From: Neobacillus novalis NBRC 102450
GTDB taxonomy: Bacteria; Bacillota; Bacilli; Bacillales; Cytobacillaceae
DNA: 64,000 bases
NCBI RefSeq assembly: GCF_001591805.1
Contig: NZ_BCVP01000031.1
Location: 1 to 64,000 of the forward strand
Direction of reading: 5' to 3'
The notes under the pieces are model-generated. The model was given only the letters and a program-made list of their open reading frames with translations. It was not told the origin of the DNA and did no database searches. Made by a program: the position numbers and the translations under genes. Below, in pieces: positions 11,388 to 19,989 of this stretch. Each line of letters opens with the position of its first letter. Position 1 is the first letter of the stretch.

Positions 11388-11643
11388 AGAGGAAAAGTAA
11401 AAAAATGATGCTGAAAGAGAGAACCATCACCGGCTGAAAGTGGTTTAAGCTCCTCATTTTTTGAAATGCACCTCTGAGCCCCGTTTCGAAAGAGTCAACT
11501 CTAGTAGAAATGGGCGGAACCTATCCGTTAACAGGTAGAGTGAGACCAGTATCTAGCTTCGTTTTCCAACGAGCTAATCCGGTCTAATCAGAGTGGAACC
11601 GCGCACAAGCGTCTCTGTCGAATACGACAGGGGCGTTTTTTTT
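11388..11643 (+). promoter_or_regulatory. Cysteine-specific T-box riboswitch
   Basis: This leader fills most of the 345-bp gap between gltX and cysE. Stem I is closed by AGAGG (11388-11392) with CCTCT (11471-11475), and above that AAAAAATGA (11400-11408) pairs exactly with TCATTTTTT (11454-11462). The internal loop between the helices holds the specifier triplet TGC (11467-11469), a cysteine codon followed by a purine. The T-box sequence GTGGAACCGCG lies at 11593-11603. It is followed by a terminator hairpin (11610-11635) with a long T run. Uncharged tRNA-Cys should stabilise the antiterminator and turn on cysE-cysS. Confidence 0.93.
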
Positions 11644-11673
11644 ATTATCTAAGCACAAAGGGGGGAAACGGCA

Positions 11674-12342
11674 ATGTTCGAAAAGTTGAGGGAGGACGTT
11701 CGGGTCGTTTTTGAACAGGATCCTGCAGCAAGAAGCTCCGTTGAGGTAATCCTGACCTATTCAGGCTTACACGCTATTTGGGCACATCGGGTGGCACACG
11801 CATTATTTAATCGCAAATTACTTTTTCTTGCTAGGGTGATATCGCAGATAAGTCGGTTTTTTACCGGAATTGAAATCCATCCAGGGGCAAAAATAGGAAG
11901 GAAATTCTTTATTGACCACGGGATGGGCGTGGTGATTGGGGAAACTTGTGAAATTGGGGATAATGTAACTATCTACCAAGGAGTAACGCTGGGTGGAACG
12001 GGTAAAGAAAAAGGGAAACGGCATCCTACGATTAAGGATAATGTCCTGATTGCCACCGGAGCGAAAGTACTCGGATCGATTACGATTGGAGAAAATTCCA
12101 AAATTGGCGGCGGCTCGGTTGTCTTAAAAGAAGTCCCCCCAAATTCAACCGTCGTGGGGATTCCGGGCAGGGTTGTCATTCAAGATGGGAAACGGATTAA
12201 TAAAGACCTGAACCACTGTGATTTGCCGGATCCAGTTGCCGACCGCTTAAGAGAAATGCAAAATGAACTAGATGAGCTTAAGAAAGAACTGGAAGAAATA
12301 AAAGGTGAAAGGATAAAATTTAATGAACATTCAAATTTATAA
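11674..12342 (+). CDS. cysE: CysE, serine O-acetyltransferase
   Basis: A 222-residue enzyme that acetylates L-serine with acetyl-CoA, the first committed step of cysteine synthesis. A helical N-terminal region is followed by a left-handed beta-helix of hexapeptide repeats (about residues 65-175) with the HPGAKIG and [11 protein letters not shown] segments bearing the catalytic histidines, then a charged C-terminal helix. The ATG at 11674 is preceded by AAGGGGGG. Its last 20 bases overlap cysS, so synthesis and charging of cysteine are coupled under one T-box. Confidence 0.96.
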   Translation: MFEKLREDVRVVFEQDPAARSSVEVILTYSGLHAIWAHRVAHALFNRKLLFLARVISQISRFFTGIEIHPGAKIGRKFFIDHGMGVVIGETCEIGDNVTIYQGVTLGGTGKEKGKRHPTIKDNVLIATGAKVLGSITIGENSKIGGGSVVLKEVPPNSTVVGIPGRVVIQDGKRINKDLNHCDLPDPVADRLREMQNELDELKKELEEIKGERIKFNEHSNL

Positions 12343-13720
12343 TACACTTACGCGCAAGAAAGAAACTTTCGTACCGCTTGAAGAAGGAAAGGTCAAAATG
12401 TATGTTTGCGGTCCGACGGTCTATAATTATATTCATATAGGAAATGCCCGCCCGGCGATTGTCTTTGATACGGTCCGGCGCTATTTTGGATACCGCGGCT
12501 ATGATGTCAAGTACGTATCGAACTTTACCGATGTAGATGACAAGTTGATTCGGGCAGCCAATCAGTTAGGGGAAGACGTTCCAGCCATTGCCGACCGTTT
12601 TATCAACGCCTACCATGAGGATGTTTCCGCATTAGGATGCCAAAAAGCAAATGTCCATCCTCGGGTCATGGAAAACATGGGAATCATCATTGATTTCATC
12701 AGCCAATTAATCGAAAAGGGCTATGCTTATGAATCAGAAGGCGATGTTTATTTTCGAACAAGAAAATTTGATGGTTACGGCAAGCTGTCCCATCAATCAA
12801 TCGATGATTTGCAGGTTGGAGCAAGAATTGAAGTCGGTGATAAAAAGCAAGATGACCTAGACTTTGCCTTATGGAAAGCGGTAAAAGAAGGAGAAATCTA
12901 CTGGGAAAGCCCATGGGGCCTTGGCCGGCCAGGCTGGCATATTGAATGCTCAGCAATGGCGAAAAAGTATTTAGGCGAAACGATTGACATCCATGCCGGC
13001 GGTCAGGATTTGACGTTCCCGCACCATGAGAATGAAATTGCTCAAACAGAGGCCCTTACCGGTAAACCCTTCGCTAACTACTGGATGCACAACGGCTATA
13101 TCAATATTGATAATGAAAAAATGTCTAAATCACTTGGCAATTTTGTATTGGTTCATGAGATTATTAAAAAACATAATCCGCAAGTGTTACGGTTTTTTAT
13201 GTTATCCGTCCATTACCGCAATCCGATTAATTACAGCGAGGAATTATTGGAGAGCACAAAGGCTGCCTTGGAACGCCTGACAACCTCTTATCAAAATTTA
13301 AAGCATCGCAAAGAGGCGAGTACGAATTTAACCGATAATAATCATGAATGGCTTAACAAAATTGCTGCTTCCCGTGAACAATTTATTGAGGCAATGGATG
13401 ATGACTTTAACACGGCTAAGGCCATTTCCGTATTATTTGATCTTTCAAAGCTGGCTAATTATTACCTTTTAGAAAAGAATACTGCAGTGGAAGTTATTGA
13501 CGCGTTTACAAACCAATTCGACGAATTATTTCTTGTCCTAGGGATGACGCTTGAAAGTGAAGAATTACTGGATGAAGAAATTGATACGTTGATTGAAAAA
13601 CGAATTCAGGCACGGAAAGACCGTAACTTCCAATTGTCCGATCAAATTAGAGATCAATTAAAGGACATGAATATTATTTTAGAAGACACACCGCAAGGTA
13701 CTAGGTGGAAAAGAGGCTGA
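12323..13720 (+). CDS. cysS: Cysteinyl-tRNA synthetase (CysS)
   Basis: A 465-residue class I synthetase. Visible motifs are the zinc-binding CGPTVYNY (about 29-36), HIGN (about 38-41), GWHIECS, HHENE and KMSKSLGN (about 266-273). The start lies inside the end of cysE and homologues share the same N-terminus (M-x-I-x-x-Y-N-T-L-T). CysS may also produce cysteine persulfides, a family property not visible here. It is followed after 4 bp by mrnC. Confidence 0.97.
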   Translation: MNIQIYNTLTRKKETFVPLEEGKVKMYVCGPTVYNYIHIGNARPAIVFDTVRRYFGYRGYDVKYVSNFTDVDDKLIRAANQLGEDVPAIADRFINAYHEDVSALGCQKANVHPRVMENMGIIIDFISQLIEKGYAYESEGDVYFRTRKFDGYGKLSHQSIDDLQVGARIEVGDKKQDDLDFALWKAVKEGEIYWESPWGLGRPGWHIECSAMAKKYLGETIDIHAGGQDLTFPHHENEIAQTEALTGKPFANYWMHNGYINIDNEKMSKSLGNFVLVHEIIKKHNPQVLRFFMLSVHYRNPINYSEELLESTKAALERLTTSYQNLKHRKEASTNLTDNNHEWLNKIAASREQFIEAMDDDFNTAKAISVLFDLSKLANYYLLEKNTAVEVIDAFTNQFDELFLVLGMTLESEELLDEEIDTLIEKRIQARKDRNFQLSDQIRDQLKDMNIILEDTPQGTRWKRG

Positions 13721-13724
13721 TTCT

Positions 13725-14144
13725 ATGCTTGATTATGAACAAACAGTTGATGTGAAACAGTTAAACAGCCTCGCGCTGGCCTACATGGGTGATGCAATCT
13801 TTGAAACCTATGTAAGGCGGCACCTTTTGTACAGCGGTAAGGTTAGACCGAATCAGCTGCATCGTACGGCAACGAAGTACGTATCGGCGAAGGCGCAATG
13901 CCAAATTCTTTTTCAGATGAAGGAAGATCACCTGCTGGACGAAGAAGAATTAGCTGTGGTCCTCCGCGGCAGAAATGCAAAATCAGGGACGGTTCCGAAA
14001 AATACAGATGTCCAGACCTATCACTACAGTACAGCGTTTGAAGCGTTGATGGGCTATTTATTTTTAACGGGCAGACAGGATCGGTTAGAGGAGCTTATTC
14101 AGAAGGCATTCTTATATGTGGAGGAAAGTAAGGAGGAACGCTAG
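13725..14144 (+). CDS. mrnC: Mini-ribonuclease III (MrnC)
   Basis: A 139-residue RNase III catalytic domain without a double-stranded-RNA-binding domain, the hallmark of Mini-III. The signature [13 protein letters not shown] lies near residues 19-31 and acidic residues in the later helix (AFEALMGYL, about 105-113) match the metal site. In Bacillus it matures 23S rRNA 5' and 3' ends. It is placed between cysS and rlmB, another 23S rRNA factor; its stop is directly adjacent to the rlmB start. Confidence 0.95.
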   Translation: MLDYEQTVDVKQLNSLALAYMGDAIFETYVRRHLLYSGKVRPNQLHRTATKYVSAKAQCQILFQMKEDHLLDEEELAVVLRGRNAKSGTVPKNTDVQTYHYSTAFEALMGYLFLTGRQDRLEELIQKAFLYVEESKEER

Positions 14145-14888
14145 ATGGACCAGGAATACATCGTTGGAAAAAACCCAGTTATCGAAGCACTTAAATCAGA
14201 AAGGGATATTAATAAAATCTTAATTGCTGAAGGGTCGCAGCGAGGGCAGATGCAGCAGATTACCCAATTAGCGAAAGAAGCAAATGTGCTCGTCCAATTT
14301 GTCCCGAAGAAAAAAATAGACCAAATCTCGGGAGAAAATCATCAAGGGGTCTTGGCCTATGTTGCTGCCTATCAATATGCTGAAATTGATGATTTGTTTG
14401 CGGCGGCAGAAAAGAAAAACGAAGCTCCCTTCTTCTTGTTGTTGGATGAAATTGAGGACCCGCATAACCTGGGTTCAATTATGAGGACGGCGGATGCGGC
14501 CGGAGCCCATGGGATTATTATTCCGAAACGAAGGGCTGTCGGTCTAACGGCGACAGTAGCAAAAGCTTCGACAGGCGCAATAGAATATATACCGGTAGTC
14601 CGCGTGACCAATATGGCCCGGACGATTGATGAATTAAAGGAACGAGGCGTATGGATTGCTGGAACGGACGCCAAAGGAAAGCAAGATTATCGCCAAATGG
14701 ATGGCACGCTGCCGCTGGGACTAGTCATCGGCAGTGAAGGAAAAGGGATGGGCCGGCTTATCGGGGAAAAATGTGATTTTCTCATTCATTTGCCGATGGC
14801 AGGGAAGGTAACATCCTTAAATGCCTCTGTAGCAGCAGCATTGCTCATGTATGAGGTTTACCGAAAACGGCATCCGCTCGAGAGGTAG
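14145..14888 (+). CDS. rlmB: RlmB-type 23S rRNA 2'-O-ribose methyltransferase
   Basis: A 247-residue SPOUT/TrmH-family enzyme. The N-terminal part (about 1-75) is the L30e-like substrate-binding domain. The rest holds the knotted SAM-binding domain with LDEIEDPHNLGSIMRTA, GSEGKGM and LPMAGKVTSLNASVA motifs. It probably methylates a ribose in 23S rRNA, as RlmB does; the exact nucleotide cannot be read from sequence. It begins immediately after the mrnC stop, with GGAGG inside that gene. Confidence 0.93.
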   Translation: MDQEYIVGKNPVIEALKSERDINKILIAEGSQRGQMQQITQLAKEANVLVQFVPKKKIDQISGENHQGVLAYVAAYQYAEIDDLFAAAEKKNEAPFFLLLDEIEDPHNLGSIMRTADAAGAHGIIIPKRRAVGLTATVAKASTGAIEYIPVVRVTNMARTIDELKERGVWIAGTDAKGKQDYRQMDGTLPLGLVIGSEGKGMGRLIGEKCDFLIHLPMAGKVTSLNASVAAALLMYEVYRKRHPLER

Positions 14889-14891
14889 CTT

Positions 14892-15401
14892 ATGGATATC
14901 CTGCTCGTTGATGGATATAACATTATCGGTGCCTGGCCGGAGCTAAGGAAGTTAAAGGATCGTGATCTGCCCGCGGCAAGGGACCGCTTAGTGGAAAGAA
15001 TGGCTGAATATCAAGCCTTTTCTGGTTACCGTGTCATTGTTGTATTTGATGCCTATTATGTACAAGGGACAGAAAAAAAATATAAAAACCATAAAGTAGA
15101 GGTCATTTTTACAAAGGAAAATGAAACGGCGGATGAGCGGATAGAAAAACTGGCGATTAGTTTAAACAATCGGAGAACGCAAGTTCATGTAGCTACCTCT
15201 GATTTCACAGAACAATGGGCGATTTTTGGACAAGGGGCTTTAAGGATGTCTGCCCGCGAGCTCCTTATAGAAATGTCCTCGATTGAAAAAGGGATTGAAA
15301 AAAAAGTGAAGATCATCCAAGAAAAAAAACCAGTTTCCAAAATACCGATTAGCGATGAAGTGGCAGAAATTTTTGAAAAATGGCGCAGAGGACAGAAATG
15401 A
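14892..15401 (+). CDS. rae1: Rae1 (YacP), NYN-domain ribosome-associated endoribonuclease
   Basis: A 169-residue protein with a PIN-like NYN domain starting at the N-terminus (DILLVDGYNIIG, about 2-13). In B. subtilis Rae1 cleaves mRNA within the ribosomal A site. Acidic residues at the family's metal-binding positions appear kept. It is the last gene of the gltX-cysE-linked run, and the sigH promoter begins just after its stop. Confidence 0.9.
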   Translation: MDILLVDGYNIIGAWPELRKLKDRDLPAARDRLVERMAEYQAFSGYRVIVVFDAYYVQGTEKKYKNHKVEVIFTKENETADERIEKLAISLNNRRTQVHVATSDFTEQWAIFGQGALRMSARELLIEMSSIEKGIEKKVKIIQEKKPVSKIPISDEVAEIFEKWRRGQK

Positions 15402-15405
15402 GCTC

Positions 15406-15434
15406 TCGACTTCAAAATATTTCTAATGTATACT
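15406..15434 (+). promoter_or_regulatory. Candidate promoter of sigH
   Basis: TCGACT (15406-15411) and TATACT (15429-15434) are separated by 17 bp in the 70-bp gap after rae1, placing the start near 15441. In B. subtilis sigH is controlled by an AbrB-repressed promoter at this position. Confidence 0.6.
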
Positions 15435-15471
15435 GTTAGTATGTATGCTTGTTCGGTGGAGGGGATCTACG

Positions 15472-16122
15472 TTGGGTACAGACTTCGGGACAAAAAACAA
15501 TGACCACTTCTTTGTAATGGAAGATGAGGAAATTGTCGACTTAGTACATCAGGGTGATAGTGAAGCATTGGATTATTTAATCCATAAGTATCGTAATTTT
15601 GTACGTGCAAAAGCAAGATCCTATTTTTTAATCGGCGCGGATAAAGAAGATATTGTCCAAGAAGGGATGATTGGACTTTATAAGGCAATTCGAGACTTTC
15701 GTGAGGACAAGCTTACCTCCTTCAAGGCGTTTGCCGAGCTATGTATTACCCGTCAAATTATTACCGCGATTAAAACGGCAACACGGCAGAAGCATATCCC
15801 GTTGAATTCTTATGTCTCTTTGGACAAGCCTATTTATGATGAAGAATCAGACCGGACATTAATGGATGTTTTGTCAGGTGCCAAAGTACTTGACCCGGAA
15901 GAGTTGTTTATTAATCAAGAGGAGTTTGACCATATAGAAGTGAAAATGTCTGAATTATTAAGCGATTTGGAGCGGAAGGTTCTAGCCCTTTACTTAGATG
16001 GTCAATCGTATCAAGAGATTTCTGAGGAGCTTAATCGCCATGTCAAATCGATTGATAATGCCTTGCAGCGAGTGAAAAGAAAGCTTGAGCGCTATTTAGA
16101 AATTCGTGAATTTTCCTTGTGA
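15472..16122 (+). CDS. sigH: SigH, RNA polymerase sigma-30 factor for transition state and sporulation
   Basis: The protein (216 residues) matches SigH strongly across regions 2 and 4, including YRNFVRAKARSYFLIGA and the C-terminal LNRHVKSIDNALQRVKRKLE. It directs early sporulation and competence genes. I place the start at TTG 15472, seven bases after GGAGGGG (15458-15464). An in-frame ATG at 15445 lacks a ribosome site and would add nine residues not found in relatives. The extreme N-terminus differs from B. subtilis while the rest is nearly identical. Confidence 0.96.
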   Translation: MGTDFGTKNNDHFFVMEDEEIVDLVHQGDSEALDYLIHKYRNFVRAKARSYFLIGADKEDIVQEGMIGLYKAIRDFREDKLTSFKAFAELCITRQIITAIKTATRQKHIPLNSYVSLDKPIYDEESDRTLMDVLSGAKVLDPEELFINQEEFDHIEVKMSELLSDLERKVLALYLDGQSYQEISEELNRHVKSIDNALQRVKRKLERYLEIREFSL

Positions 16123-16164
16123 TTTGAACCATTGCCATTATAATGAAGCCGTTCTCAAATGTTA

Positions 16165-16193
16165 TTGACATTAAATAGGGTCCGTGTTACATT
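16165..16193 (+). promoter_or_regulatory. SigA-type promoter for rpmG-secE
   Basis: A consensus TTGACA (16165-16170) and TACATT (16188-16193) with 17-bp spacing lie in the sigH-rpmG gap. The predicted start is near 16200, 34 bases before rpmG. Confidence 0.65.
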
Positions 16194-16233
16194 TTTATGG
16201 ATAAATAAGAAATTTACTTGAAGGTGTCGAAAT

Positions 16234-16380
16234 ATGAGCAAAAAGGTAATTCTTGCTTGTGTTGACTGCGGCTCGCGGAATTATTCGACCGTCAGCAAAG
16301 AGACACAAACAAAAAGGTTAGAATTGAAAAAATTCTGCAAAACGTGCACAACGCAAACGTTACACCGGGAAACAAAATAA
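16234..16380 (+). CDS. rpmG: Ribosomal protein L33 (zinc-binding form)
   Basis: A 48-residue L33 read directly from the sequence, ATG 16234 to TAA. It has two CxxC pairs (C9/C12 and C35/C38), so it is the zinc-containing C+ form, contributing to the 50S E-site region. In B. subtilis this position holds rpmGB, and zinc-free paralogues exist elsewhere in some genomes. It lies 49 bp upstream of secE. Confidence 0.93.
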   Translation: MSKKVILACVDCGSRNYSTVSKETQTKRLELKKFCKTCTTQTLHRETK

Positions 16381-16429
16381 AACTAGATAGATTTAGCAAT
16401 TATTTTTAGATTTTGGGGGGTTACTATAG

Positions 16430-16609
16430 ATGCGCATTAAGAAGTTCTTCAGTGATGTTATCCGCGAAATGAGAAAGGTCAGCTGGCCAAAGCGCGGTGA
16501 ATTAACTCGTTCCACCGTTACTGTATTATCGACCGTTGTTTTTTTCGCAGCGTTCTTCGCCGTTCTTGATTTAGGAATTTCAAAATTGATTCGTTTAATT
16601 CTTGAATAA
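16430..16609 (+). CDS. secE: SecE, preprotein translocase subunit
   Basis: A 59-residue Gram-positive SecE. The amphipathic segment with the conserved VSWP (residues 17-20) precedes a single transmembrane helix (about 30-55), the minimal form of the family. It clamps SecY in the SecYEG channel. The ATG at 16430 follows TTTTGGGGGG. It sits between rpmG and nusG as in B. subtilis and is followed by a terminator-like hairpin. Confidence 0.95.
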   Translation: MRIKKFFSDVIREMRKVSWPKRGELTRSTVTVLSTVVFFAAFFAVLDLGISKLIRLILE

Positions 16610-16660
16610 TAAGTTACTTTTCATGGTATAATGGTGATTAATAAAGGAAATTTTATCTAA

Positions 16661-16683
16661 AAGCCCGTCTATGCGGGTTTTTT
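16661..16683 (+). terminator. Short terminator or attenuator between secE and nusG
   Basis: CCCG (16664-16667) pairs with CGGG (16674-16677), extended by A-T pairs and followed by six T. The hairpin is short, so partial termination is likely. A TATAAT at 16627-16632 upstream could feed it, making it a possible nusG attenuator. Confidence 0.55.
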
Positions 16684-16718
16684 CATTTGCTAAAAAAATA
16701 AATTTTAATTGATAGAAT

Positions 16719-16748
16719 AAGGAGGGACGGACGCTCTAGTCCTCTTAA
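16719..16748 (+). promoter_or_regulatory. nusG leader: distant Shine-Dalgarno inside a possible hairpin
   Basis: The only good ribosome site, AAGGAGGG (16719-16726), ends 22 bases before the nusG ATG, too far for normal use. GTCCTCTT (16739-16746), just before the ATG, can pair with it through a bulged helix. Folding would either hide the site or bring it close to the start codon. Confidence 0.4.
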
Positions 16749-17285
16749 ATGGAAAAGAATTGGTATGTGGTGCATACGTACTCGGGGTATGAAAATAAAG
16801 TAAAAGCCAACTTGGAAAAACGTGTGGAATCTATGGGGATGTCGGATAAAATATTCCGTGTCGTTGTTCCTGAAGAAGAAGAGACTGATTACAAAAATGG
16901 CAAGAAAAAAGTAGTCAAACGGAAAGTGTTCCCAGGTTATGTCCTAGTTGAAATTGTGATGACGGACGATTCTTGGTATGTTGTCCGCAATACGCCTGGT
17001 GTAACGGGATTTGTCGGCTCTGCAGGATCCGGTTCCAAACCAACACCGCTTCTTCCAGAAGAAGTAGTTATGATTCTTAAACGGATGGGCGTAGAAGAAA
17101 AACGTGTCGATATTAACTACGAACTTGGTGAAACCGTACGAGTGAAGGAAGGTCCATTCGCAAACTTTACCGGATCTATTGAAGAATTAGACAAGGACAG
17201 ATCAAAGCTTAAAGTTCTTGTTAATATGTTCGGCCGGGATACCCCAGTAGAGCTTGATTTTACACAGATTGAGAAATTAATGTAA
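16749..17285 (+). CDS. nusG: NusG, transcription elongation/pausing factor
   Basis: A 178-residue NusG with the N-terminal NGN domain that binds the polymerase clamp (WYVVHTYSGYE at the start, FPGYVLVE near 58) and a C-terminal KOW domain (about 125-178). In Bacillus NusG promotes sequence-specific pausing and can couple to ribosomes. The N-terminus M-E-K-N-W-Y is the family consensus, which fixes the ATG at 16749 despite the unusual leader. rplK follows from its own promoter. Confidence 0.97.
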   Translation: MEKNWYVVHTYSGYENKVKANLEKRVESMGMSDKIFRVVVPEEEETDYKNGKKKVVKRKVFPGYVLVEIVMTDDSWYVVRNTPGVTGFVGSAGSGSKPTPLLPEEVVMILKRMGVEEKRVDINYELGETVRVKEGPFANFTGSIEELDKDRSKLKVLVNMFGRDTPVELDFTQIEKLM

Positions 17286-17291
17286 AAAAAC

Positions 17292-17320
17292 TTGAAATCA
17301 TTTTTAAAAAGTGGTAATAT
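17292..17320 (+). promoter_or_regulatory. Promoter for rplK-rplA
   Basis: TTGAAA (17292-17297) and TAATAT (17315-17320) are spaced by 17 bp directly after nusG. The transcript would have a leader of about 140 bases before rplK. Confidence 0.55.
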
Positions 17321-17465
17321 TTCATAGGTCAGTATGTCTCCAATGTGAGACGGGACTTTTTATCAAGTTCTTTATGAATATAATATAAAGACAGATGCCT
17401 GAGTGGGAGGGTCCCAATGAAGGGTACCCAATTACCACATCACGGACTTTAAGGAGGTGTGTCTC

Positions 17466-17891
17466 GTGGCTAAAAAAGTAATTAAAGTCGTTAAATTACA
17501 AATTCCTGCTGGTAAAGCAAACCCAGCGCCGCCAGTTGGACCTGCGCTAGGTCAAGCCGGTGTTAACATCATGGGATTCTGTAAAGAATTTAACGCTCGT
17601 ACAGCAGATCAAGCTGGATTGATCATTCCTGTTGAAATCACGGTTTTTGAAGACCGTTCATTTACATTTATTACGAAAACTCCTCCTGCTGCCGTTCTTT
17701 TGAAAGTAGCAGCTGGAATTCAGTCTGGTTCTGGTGAACCTAACCGTAATAAAGTAGCAACAGTAAAGCGTGATACAGTACGCGGGATTGCGGAACAAAA
17801 AATGCCTGACCTAAACGCAGCAAGCGTTGAAGCAGCAATGCGCATGGTCGAAGGTACTGCACGAAGCATGGGAATCGTTATCGAGGACTAA
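17466..17891 (+). CDS. rplK: Ribosomal protein L11
   Basis: A 141-residue L11, the base of the ribosomal stalk and the contact site for EF-G, thiopeptides and RelA-mediated stringent signalling. The N-terminal proline-rich segment ([11 protein letters not shown], about 20-30) is the thiopeptide-binding loop and is wild-type in appearance. GTG at 17466 is chosen because AAGGAGGTG precedes it at proper spacing and homologues begin M-A-K-K. Confidence 0.97.
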   Translation: MAKKVIKVVKLQIPAGKANPAPPVGPALGQAGVNIMGFCKEFNARTADQAGLIIPVEITVFEDRSFTFITKTPPAAVLLKVAAGIQSGSGEPNRNKVATVKRDTVRGIAEQKMPDLNAASVEAAMRMVEGTARSMGIVIED

Positions 17892-17918
17892 TCCGTGTGA
17901 ACTGTTTGGTGTAATGTG

Positions 17919-17952
17919 GGGGTTGCGACGATGATATTTCACTCGCAGCCCT
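17919..17952 (+). promoter_or_regulatory. Hairpin between rplK and rplA, possible L1 autoregulatory site
   Basis: GGTTGCGA (17921-17928) pairs with TCGCAGCC (17943-17950) with one wobble; flanking G/C extends it. The loop contains GATGAT. It lies about 50 bases before rplA without a T run, so it is not a terminator. L1 binding is inference from position only. Confidence 0.3.
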
Positions 17953-18002
17953 TATTCGTGGGAGAATTATTCGCTAAAACCACATTCTAGGAGGAAATAA
18001 AA

Positions 18003-18701
18003 ATGGCTAAAAAAGGTAAAAAGTATTTAGAAGCGGCTAAGCTTGTAGATCGCCTAAAGGCATATCCAATTGCAGAAGCAGTTGATCTTGCAAAGAAAAC
18101 AAATTTCACAAAGTTTGACGCAACTCTTGAAGTTGCATTCCGCTTAGGCGTTGACCCTAAGAAAGCGGACCAACAAATCCGTGGTGCAGTTGTACTTCCA
18201 AACGGAACTGGTAAAACTCAGCGCGTTCTAGTTTTCGCGAAGGGTGAGAAAGTGAAGGAAGCAGAAGCAGCTGGCGCTGATTATGTAGGCGATTCAGAGT
18301 ACATCACCAAAATCCAACAAGGTTGGTTTGACTTTGATGTTATCGTTGCAACTCCTGACATGATGGGTGAAGTTGGTAAACTTGGACGTGTATTAGGACC
18401 TAAAGGCTTAATGCCAAACCCTAAAACAGGTACTGTTACATTTGATGTAACAAGAGCAATCAATGAAATTAAAGCAGGTAAAGTTGAATACCGCGTTGAT
18501 AAGTCTGGAAATATCCATGTACCAATCGGTAAAGCATCTTTTGAAAACGAAAAATTGGTTGAAAACTTTAACACAGTGTTTGAAACCTTGTTAAAAGTTA
18601 AGCCTGCTGCTGCAAAAGGCACATACATGAAGAACGTAACAGTTGCTTCAACAATGGGACCTGGCGTGAAGGTAGATCCTTCATCCGTTGCAGTTAAGTA
18701 A
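18003..18701 (+). CDS. rplA: Ribosomal protein L1
   Basis: A 232-residue L1, the mobile stalk protein at the 50S E site that guides deacylated tRNA release and acts as a translational repressor of its operon in several bacteria. The length equals the Bacillus norm, and the conserved [17 protein letters not shown] region in the middle is intact. GGAGG lies 8 bases before the ATG. A strong new promoter follows for the L10 operon. Confidence 0.97.
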   Translation: MAKKGKKYLEAAKLVDRLKAYPIAEAVDLAKKTNFTKFDATLEVAFRLGVDPKKADQQIRGAVVLPNGTGKTQRVLVFAKGEKVKEAEAAGADYVGDSEYITKIQQGWFDFDVIVATPDMMGEVGKLGRVLGPKGLMPNPKTGTVTFDVTRAINEIKAGKVEYRVDKSGNIHVPIGKASFENEKLVENFNTVFETLLKVKPAAAKGTYMKNVTVASTMGPGVKVDPSSVAVK

Positions 18702-18711
18702 GATTTTCCAA

Positions 18712-18740
18712 TTGACAAAACAAAGTAGATTTACTATAAT
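18712..18740 (+). promoter_or_regulatory. Consensus promoter of the L10-L7/L12 operon
   Basis: TTGACA (18712-18717), 17 bp, TATAAT (18735-18740): perfect SigA consensus at both elements. Transcription starts near 18747 and reads through the L10 leader. Confidence 0.9.
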
Positions 18741-18746
18741 CAGTTT

Positions 18747-18893
18747 TGTTGTTTAAATAATAAACATTTGTACTGTAGACAGCAGGTGCGTTTGCGCTTA
18801 ATTTCCTGCCGAGGTTAGAGAATAGATTAAGCTGAACCATTCAGCTGATGTATGCTGCCTCCATGTCTGAAATACGATATGGAGGCTTTTGCT
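18747..18893 (+). promoter_or_regulatory. L10 leader (r-protein autoregulatory RNA with attenuator)
   Basis: The 190-base leader upstream of rplJ contains the segments characteristic of the Firmicute L10 leader. It ends in a terminator hairpin, GCCTCCAT (18857-18864) pairing with ATGGAGGC (18879-18886), followed by TTTT. The L10 or L10-L12 complex binds the upstream structure and favours the terminator, lowering rplJ-rplL expression (established for this family). Confidence 0.8.
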
Positions 18894-18933
18894 TTCCAGG
18901 TATAAATGTAGATATTCTACAGGAGGTGTAAAG

Positions 18934-19434
18934 ATGAGCAGTGCAATCGAATTAAAGCAACAAATCGTTGATGAAATCGCTGGGAAATTAAAGGCTAGTG
19001 TTTCAACTGTTGTTGTTGATTACCGTGGTCTTTCAGTTGCCGAATTAACTGAACTTCGTAAACAGCTTCGTGAAGCAGGTGTTGAATTTAAAGTTTACAA
19101 AAACTCAATGACACGCCGTGCTGCTGAAGCAGTTGAGCTTGCTGGTTTAAATGATGCATTAACAGGTCCGAACGCCATCGCGTTCAGTACTGAAGATGTT
19201 GTAGCACCAGCTAAAATCTTGAATGACTTTGCGAAAAAGCATGAAGCACTTGAATTAAAAGCAGGTGTGATTGAAGGAAATGTTGCAACAGCTGAAGAAA
19301 TTACAGCACTTGCAGCCCTACCATCACGCGAAGGCCTACTTTCAATGCTACTCAGCGTACTACAAGCACCAATTCGCAATCTTGCTCTTGTTACAAAAGC
19401 AGTTGCAGAACAAAAAGAAGAACAAGGCGCGTAA
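18934..19434 (+). CDS. rplJ: Ribosomal protein L10
   Basis: A 166-residue L10, the anchor that carries L7/L12 dimers on the stalk through its C-terminal helix. The ATG at 18934 is 8 bases after AGGAGGTG. An in-frame start at 18889 would add 15 residues encoded by the attenuator region and is rejected. The [19 protein letters not shown] segment near residue 28 is the 23S rRNA-binding region. Confidence 0.97.
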   Translation: MSSAIELKQQIVDEIAGKLKASVSTVVVDYRGLSVAELTELRKQLREAGVEFKVYKNSMTRRAAEAVELAGLNDALTGPNAIAFSTEDVVAPAKILNDFAKKHEALELKAGVIEGNVATAEEITALAALPSREGLLSMLLSVLQAPIRNLALVTKAVAEQKEEQGA

Positions 19435-19442
19435 GTTAATAG

Positions 19443-19480
19443 AAAGGCTGAAGCGCCCTAGGCGAAGAAGCTGGACAATC
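19443..19480 (+). repeat. Fragment resembling a dispersed Bacillus intergenic repeat
   Basis: The rplJ-rplL gap holds GCGCCCTAGGCG inside a longer stretch resembling, in reverse complement, the GTCCAGCT...CGCCTAG-type repeats I recall as common between Bacillus genes. The identification is from memory; the inverted core is visible. Confidence 0.3.
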
Positions 19481-19530
19481 TTAATCGCAAACTAATAAAT
19501 TTGAACGAAAACTAAGGAGGAAATTTAATC

Positions 19531-19890
19531 ATGACTAAAGAACAAATCATTGAAGCAGTTAAATCTATGACTGTTTTAGAACTTAACGATCTAGTAAAAG
19601 CAATCGAAGAAGAATTTGGCGTAACTGCAGCAGCTCCTGTAGCAGCTGGCGGCGCAGCTGTTGCAGCTGTTGAAGAGCAAACTGAATTTGATGTAATCCT
19701 AGCTAGCGCTGGCGACCAAAAAATCAAAGTTATCAAGGTTGTACGTGAAATCACTGGCCTTGGACTTAAAGAAGCAAAAGACCTTGTTGACAATGCACCT
19801 AAAGCTATTAAAGAAGGCGTTACTAAAGAAGAAGCTGAAGAAGTTAAAGCTAAACTTGCTGAAGTTGGAGCTAACGTTGAAGTTAAGTAA
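19531..19890 (+). CDS. rplL: Ribosomal protein L7/L12
   Basis: A 119-residue stalk protein present in several copies per ribosome. The N-terminal dimerisation domain (1-33) is joined by an Ala/Gly-rich hinge (about 34-52) to a C-terminal domain that recruits translational GTPases ([19 protein letters not shown] region). AAGGAGG precedes the ATG. A strong terminator follows directly. Confidence 0.97.
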   Translation: MTKEQIIEAVKSMTVLELNDLVKAIEEEFGVTAAAPVAAGGAAVAAVEEQTEFDVILASAGDQKIKVIKVVREITGLGLKEAKDLVDNAPKAIKEGVTKEEAEEVKAKLAEVGANVEVK

Positions 19891-19905
19891 TTTTTCTATA
19901 AAAAA

Positions 19906-19931
19906 GCTCGCTTTTTAAGCGGGCTTTTTTT
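19906..19931 (+). terminator. Intrinsic terminator of rplJ-rplL
   Basis: GCTCGCTT (19906-19913) pairs with AAGCGGGC (19917-19924) with one wobble across a TTT loop, followed by seven T. It insulates or attenuates transcription into rsmC. Confidence 0.9.
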
Positions 19932-19989
19932 CGCTTGATAAATATCCTCGATTACCTCTATTTTTAATACTCCCCGGGAGGTGAGTCTG

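Noticed and set aside
15445-15471. Upstream ATG as the sigH start
   Set aside because: No ribosome site before 15445, while GGAGGGG lies seven bases before TTG 15472; the extra residues do not match relatives.
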